Of a stretch of DNA of 6,922 bases, positions 5,960-6,922 are shown piece by piece. Source of the stretch: Vallitaleaceae bacterium. Lineage in GTDB: Bacteria > Bacillota > Clostridia > Lachnospirales > Vallitaleaceae. The position numbers and the translations under genes were made by a program. Below the pieces are notes generated by a model. The model ran no database searches and had not been told where the DNA came from. It saw only the letters and a program-made list of their open reading frames with translations. Location: positions 1 to 6,922 of the forward strand of contig JAQICP010000350.1 of NCBI GenBank assembly GCA_027858555.1, written 5' to 3'. Every line of letters begins with the position of its first letter. Positions within the stretch are counted from its first letter, which is position 1.

Positions 5960-5980
5960 GATTATTTAGATAATCGTTTT
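5960..5980 (+). terminator. Weak possible terminator in the convergent junction
   Basis: GATTAT (5960-5965) and ATAATC (5970-5975) form a 6-bp AT-rich stem with a TTAG loop, followed by GTTTT. It overlaps the stop codon of the opposing DUF1667 gene. The stem is weak, but nothing better is seen for the end of the GGDEF transcript. Confidence 0.25.
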
Positions 5981-6322
5981 AGAACTCAGAAGATTAATGT
6001 CAGTTCCTAAGATATTCTCGAAGATAACCTGATTAACATATATCGGGGGTGTAACCACTATAGGATTAATTACCGCCATGGCTGCTATCAGCATATCTTT
6101 TGGTAGTGCCGCACTGGTGACAACAGGCAACCTGCGATGTATATCATGACGAATTCGTATTGTAGTCGTTAGAATGCGCCTTGGGTCTACGACTTCTTTT
6201 ACGCCATAAGCTTCGCCTTTTATACAAGCATTGCCTGTAACATGCCAATTAAGGTTATCCCCTTCTACAATTAGATGGCAGCCGTTGGGACATGCAATAC
6301 ATATGAGTTCATATCGGTTCAT
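5966..6322 (-). CDS. DUF1667 family four-cysteine protein
   Basis: The 118-residue protein matches the DUF1667 family. It has an N-terminal CxxCxxxC motif (Cys8, Cys11, Cys15 in CIACPNGC) with a fourth cysteine, Cys33 (GNACIKG), then the conserved run DPRRILTTTIRI and a C-terminal half with LPKDM and ENILGTDINLL. The four cysteines suggest an iron-sulfur or zinc site, but the biochemical role is not established. In Firmicutes this family is regularly encoded beside an FAD/NAD(P)-dependent oxidoreductase and a GlpA-like glycerol-3-phosphate dehydrogenase, which fits the upstream neighbour here (69-nt gap). The start is ATG 6320-6322, 8 nt after AGAGAGG (6331-6337); the earlier in-frame GTG overlaps that ribosome site and is rejected. 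The 3' end faces the GGDEF gene with only 16 bp between stops. Confidence 0.88.
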   Translation of the reverse strand: MNRYELICIACPNGCHLIVEGDNLNWHVTGNACIKGEAYGVKEVVDPRRILTTTIRIRHDIHRRLPVVTSAALPKDMLIAAMAVINPIVVTPPIYVNQVIFENILGTDINLLSSKTII

Positions 6323-6391
6323 TCTATACACCTCTCTTTTTAAGAATAGGCAATTATGCCTTAACCCTTTTTCTGCATCTTATCAGATACC

Positions 6392-6922
6392 TTATTGGCT
6401 CATAACCTCAATAGACAAAGTATTGGGACTCATTTTTTCTGTGGCGCTCCCTGTATCATTACTATGCAAAACCAATAATACGCTTTCCATTTCAGCAGGT
6501 GCTAAGTGGTCTTTTTTAATTACTTTTAAAACAGTGTCTCCATATTTGATAATAAGCTTCACATTTTTATACTGTTGTTTAACTCGAAATAGTAATTTCA
6601 CCAGTTTTGATGTAGTTTGCCCCATATGGATTATTTGAGGCATAATATATGATATACCTTCAAGTGGTAGGGTTTCGATATATGCTGTTTCACAGAGTTT
6701 ATCTTCTTCCACCTCATCACGTAGATATCTAACGGCACCATTGCCTGCGTTTTGACTTTCTTCAGTAACAAAATCCACTAAATCATGAACGTGTAATACA
6801 TTGCCGCATGCGAATATCCCTGGTACATTAGTTTTCATCTGCTCATCAACAATGGGACCGCCTGTTTTTTTATGTAAGTCAACGCCAGCTGTTTTTGATA
6901 ATTCATTCTCTGGAATCAGTCC
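6392..6922 (-). CDS. FAD/NAD(P)-dependent oxidoreductase, C-terminal part (5' end outside window)
   Basis: The frame runs in from the right edge for 176 codons to TAA at 6392-6394. An internal ATG at 6838 is not the start: the frame stays open upstream and continues the family sequence (GLIPENELSKTAGVD). The segment TNVPGIFACGN is the C-terminal FAD-contacting motif of pyridine nucleotide-disulfide oxidoreductase-like flavoproteins, and VLHVHDLVDFVTEES continues it as in the subfamily paired with DUF1667. About 100 further residues follow with no recognised motif. It is presumably the upstream partner of the DUF1667 gene in one operon, with a role in anaerobic glycerol-3-phosphate or related redox metabolism inferred only from this pairing. 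The NAD(P)-binding half and active-site region lie outside the window. Confidence 0.88.
   Translation of the reverse strand, partial: GLIPENELSKTAGVDLHKKTGGPIVDEQMKTNVPGIFACGNVLHVHDLVDFVTEESQNAGNGAVRYLRDEVEEDKLCETAYIETLPLEGISYIMPQIIHMGQTTSKLVKLLFRVKQQYKNVKLIIKYGDTVLKVIKKDHLAPAEMESVLLVLHSNDTGSATEKMSPNTLSIEVMSQ

Noticed and set aside
6231..6638. 135-codon + strand frame at the right end
   Set aside because: Antisense to the DUF1667 and oxidoreductase genes and spans their intergenic gap; no motif or ribosome site.

Overview
The window is AT-rich and gene-dense. It most resembles a chromosomal segment from an anaerobic Gram-positive of the Clostridia. The signs are strong purine ribosome sites, A/T-ending codons, an archaeal/fungal-type aspartate-semialdehyde dehydrogenase, a 7TM-sensor/GGDEF protein, and an FAD oxidoreductase paired with a DUF1667 protein. 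The species cannot be named from sequence alone, and no mobile element, CRISPR array or phage gene is visible.

Layout from left to right. A possible 3' end of a small + strand gene (stop at 86-88) is followed by a bidirectional hairpin terminator (111-134). A decaying 13-bp tandem repeat (277-366) runs into the stop codon of asd, which lies on the minus strand (358-1443). asd has a strong promoter and a leader of about 195 nt. A minus-strand tRNA-Val(GAC) (1844-1917) follows with its own terminator. Next is a MATE-family multidrug/organic-cation antiporter gene (2013-3398, minus) that carries one in-frame amber codon. Diverging from it is a CDP-alcohol phosphatidyltransferase gene (3616-4179, plus), whose promoter is overlapped by a near-consensus Fur-type box and which ends in a strong hairpin terminator. 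The next gap (4220-4461) holds two divergent promoters. One drives a membrane GGDEF-type signalling protein (4462-5949, plus). The other, fully consensus in both hexamers, points left into a 34-codon ORF or small RNA. The right end holds a two-gene minus-strand unit: the 3' part of an FAD/NAD(P)-dependent oxidoreductase (runs off the edge) and a DUF1667 four-cysteine protein. That unit converges on the GGDEF gene with only 16 bp between stop codons.

The genes do not form one pathway. They are separate transcription units for lysine/threonine/methionine/cell-wall precursor synthesis, translation, drug or metabolite efflux, membrane lipid synthesis, c-di-GMP-type signalling, and probably a glycerol-3-phosphate-related redox unit. 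Points most worth a second look are the Fur-like operator over the lipid gene promoter, the lone amber codon in the MATE gene, the orphan consensus promoter at 4335-4362, and the degenerate GGDEF signature. I did not find a clearly new multi-gene system.
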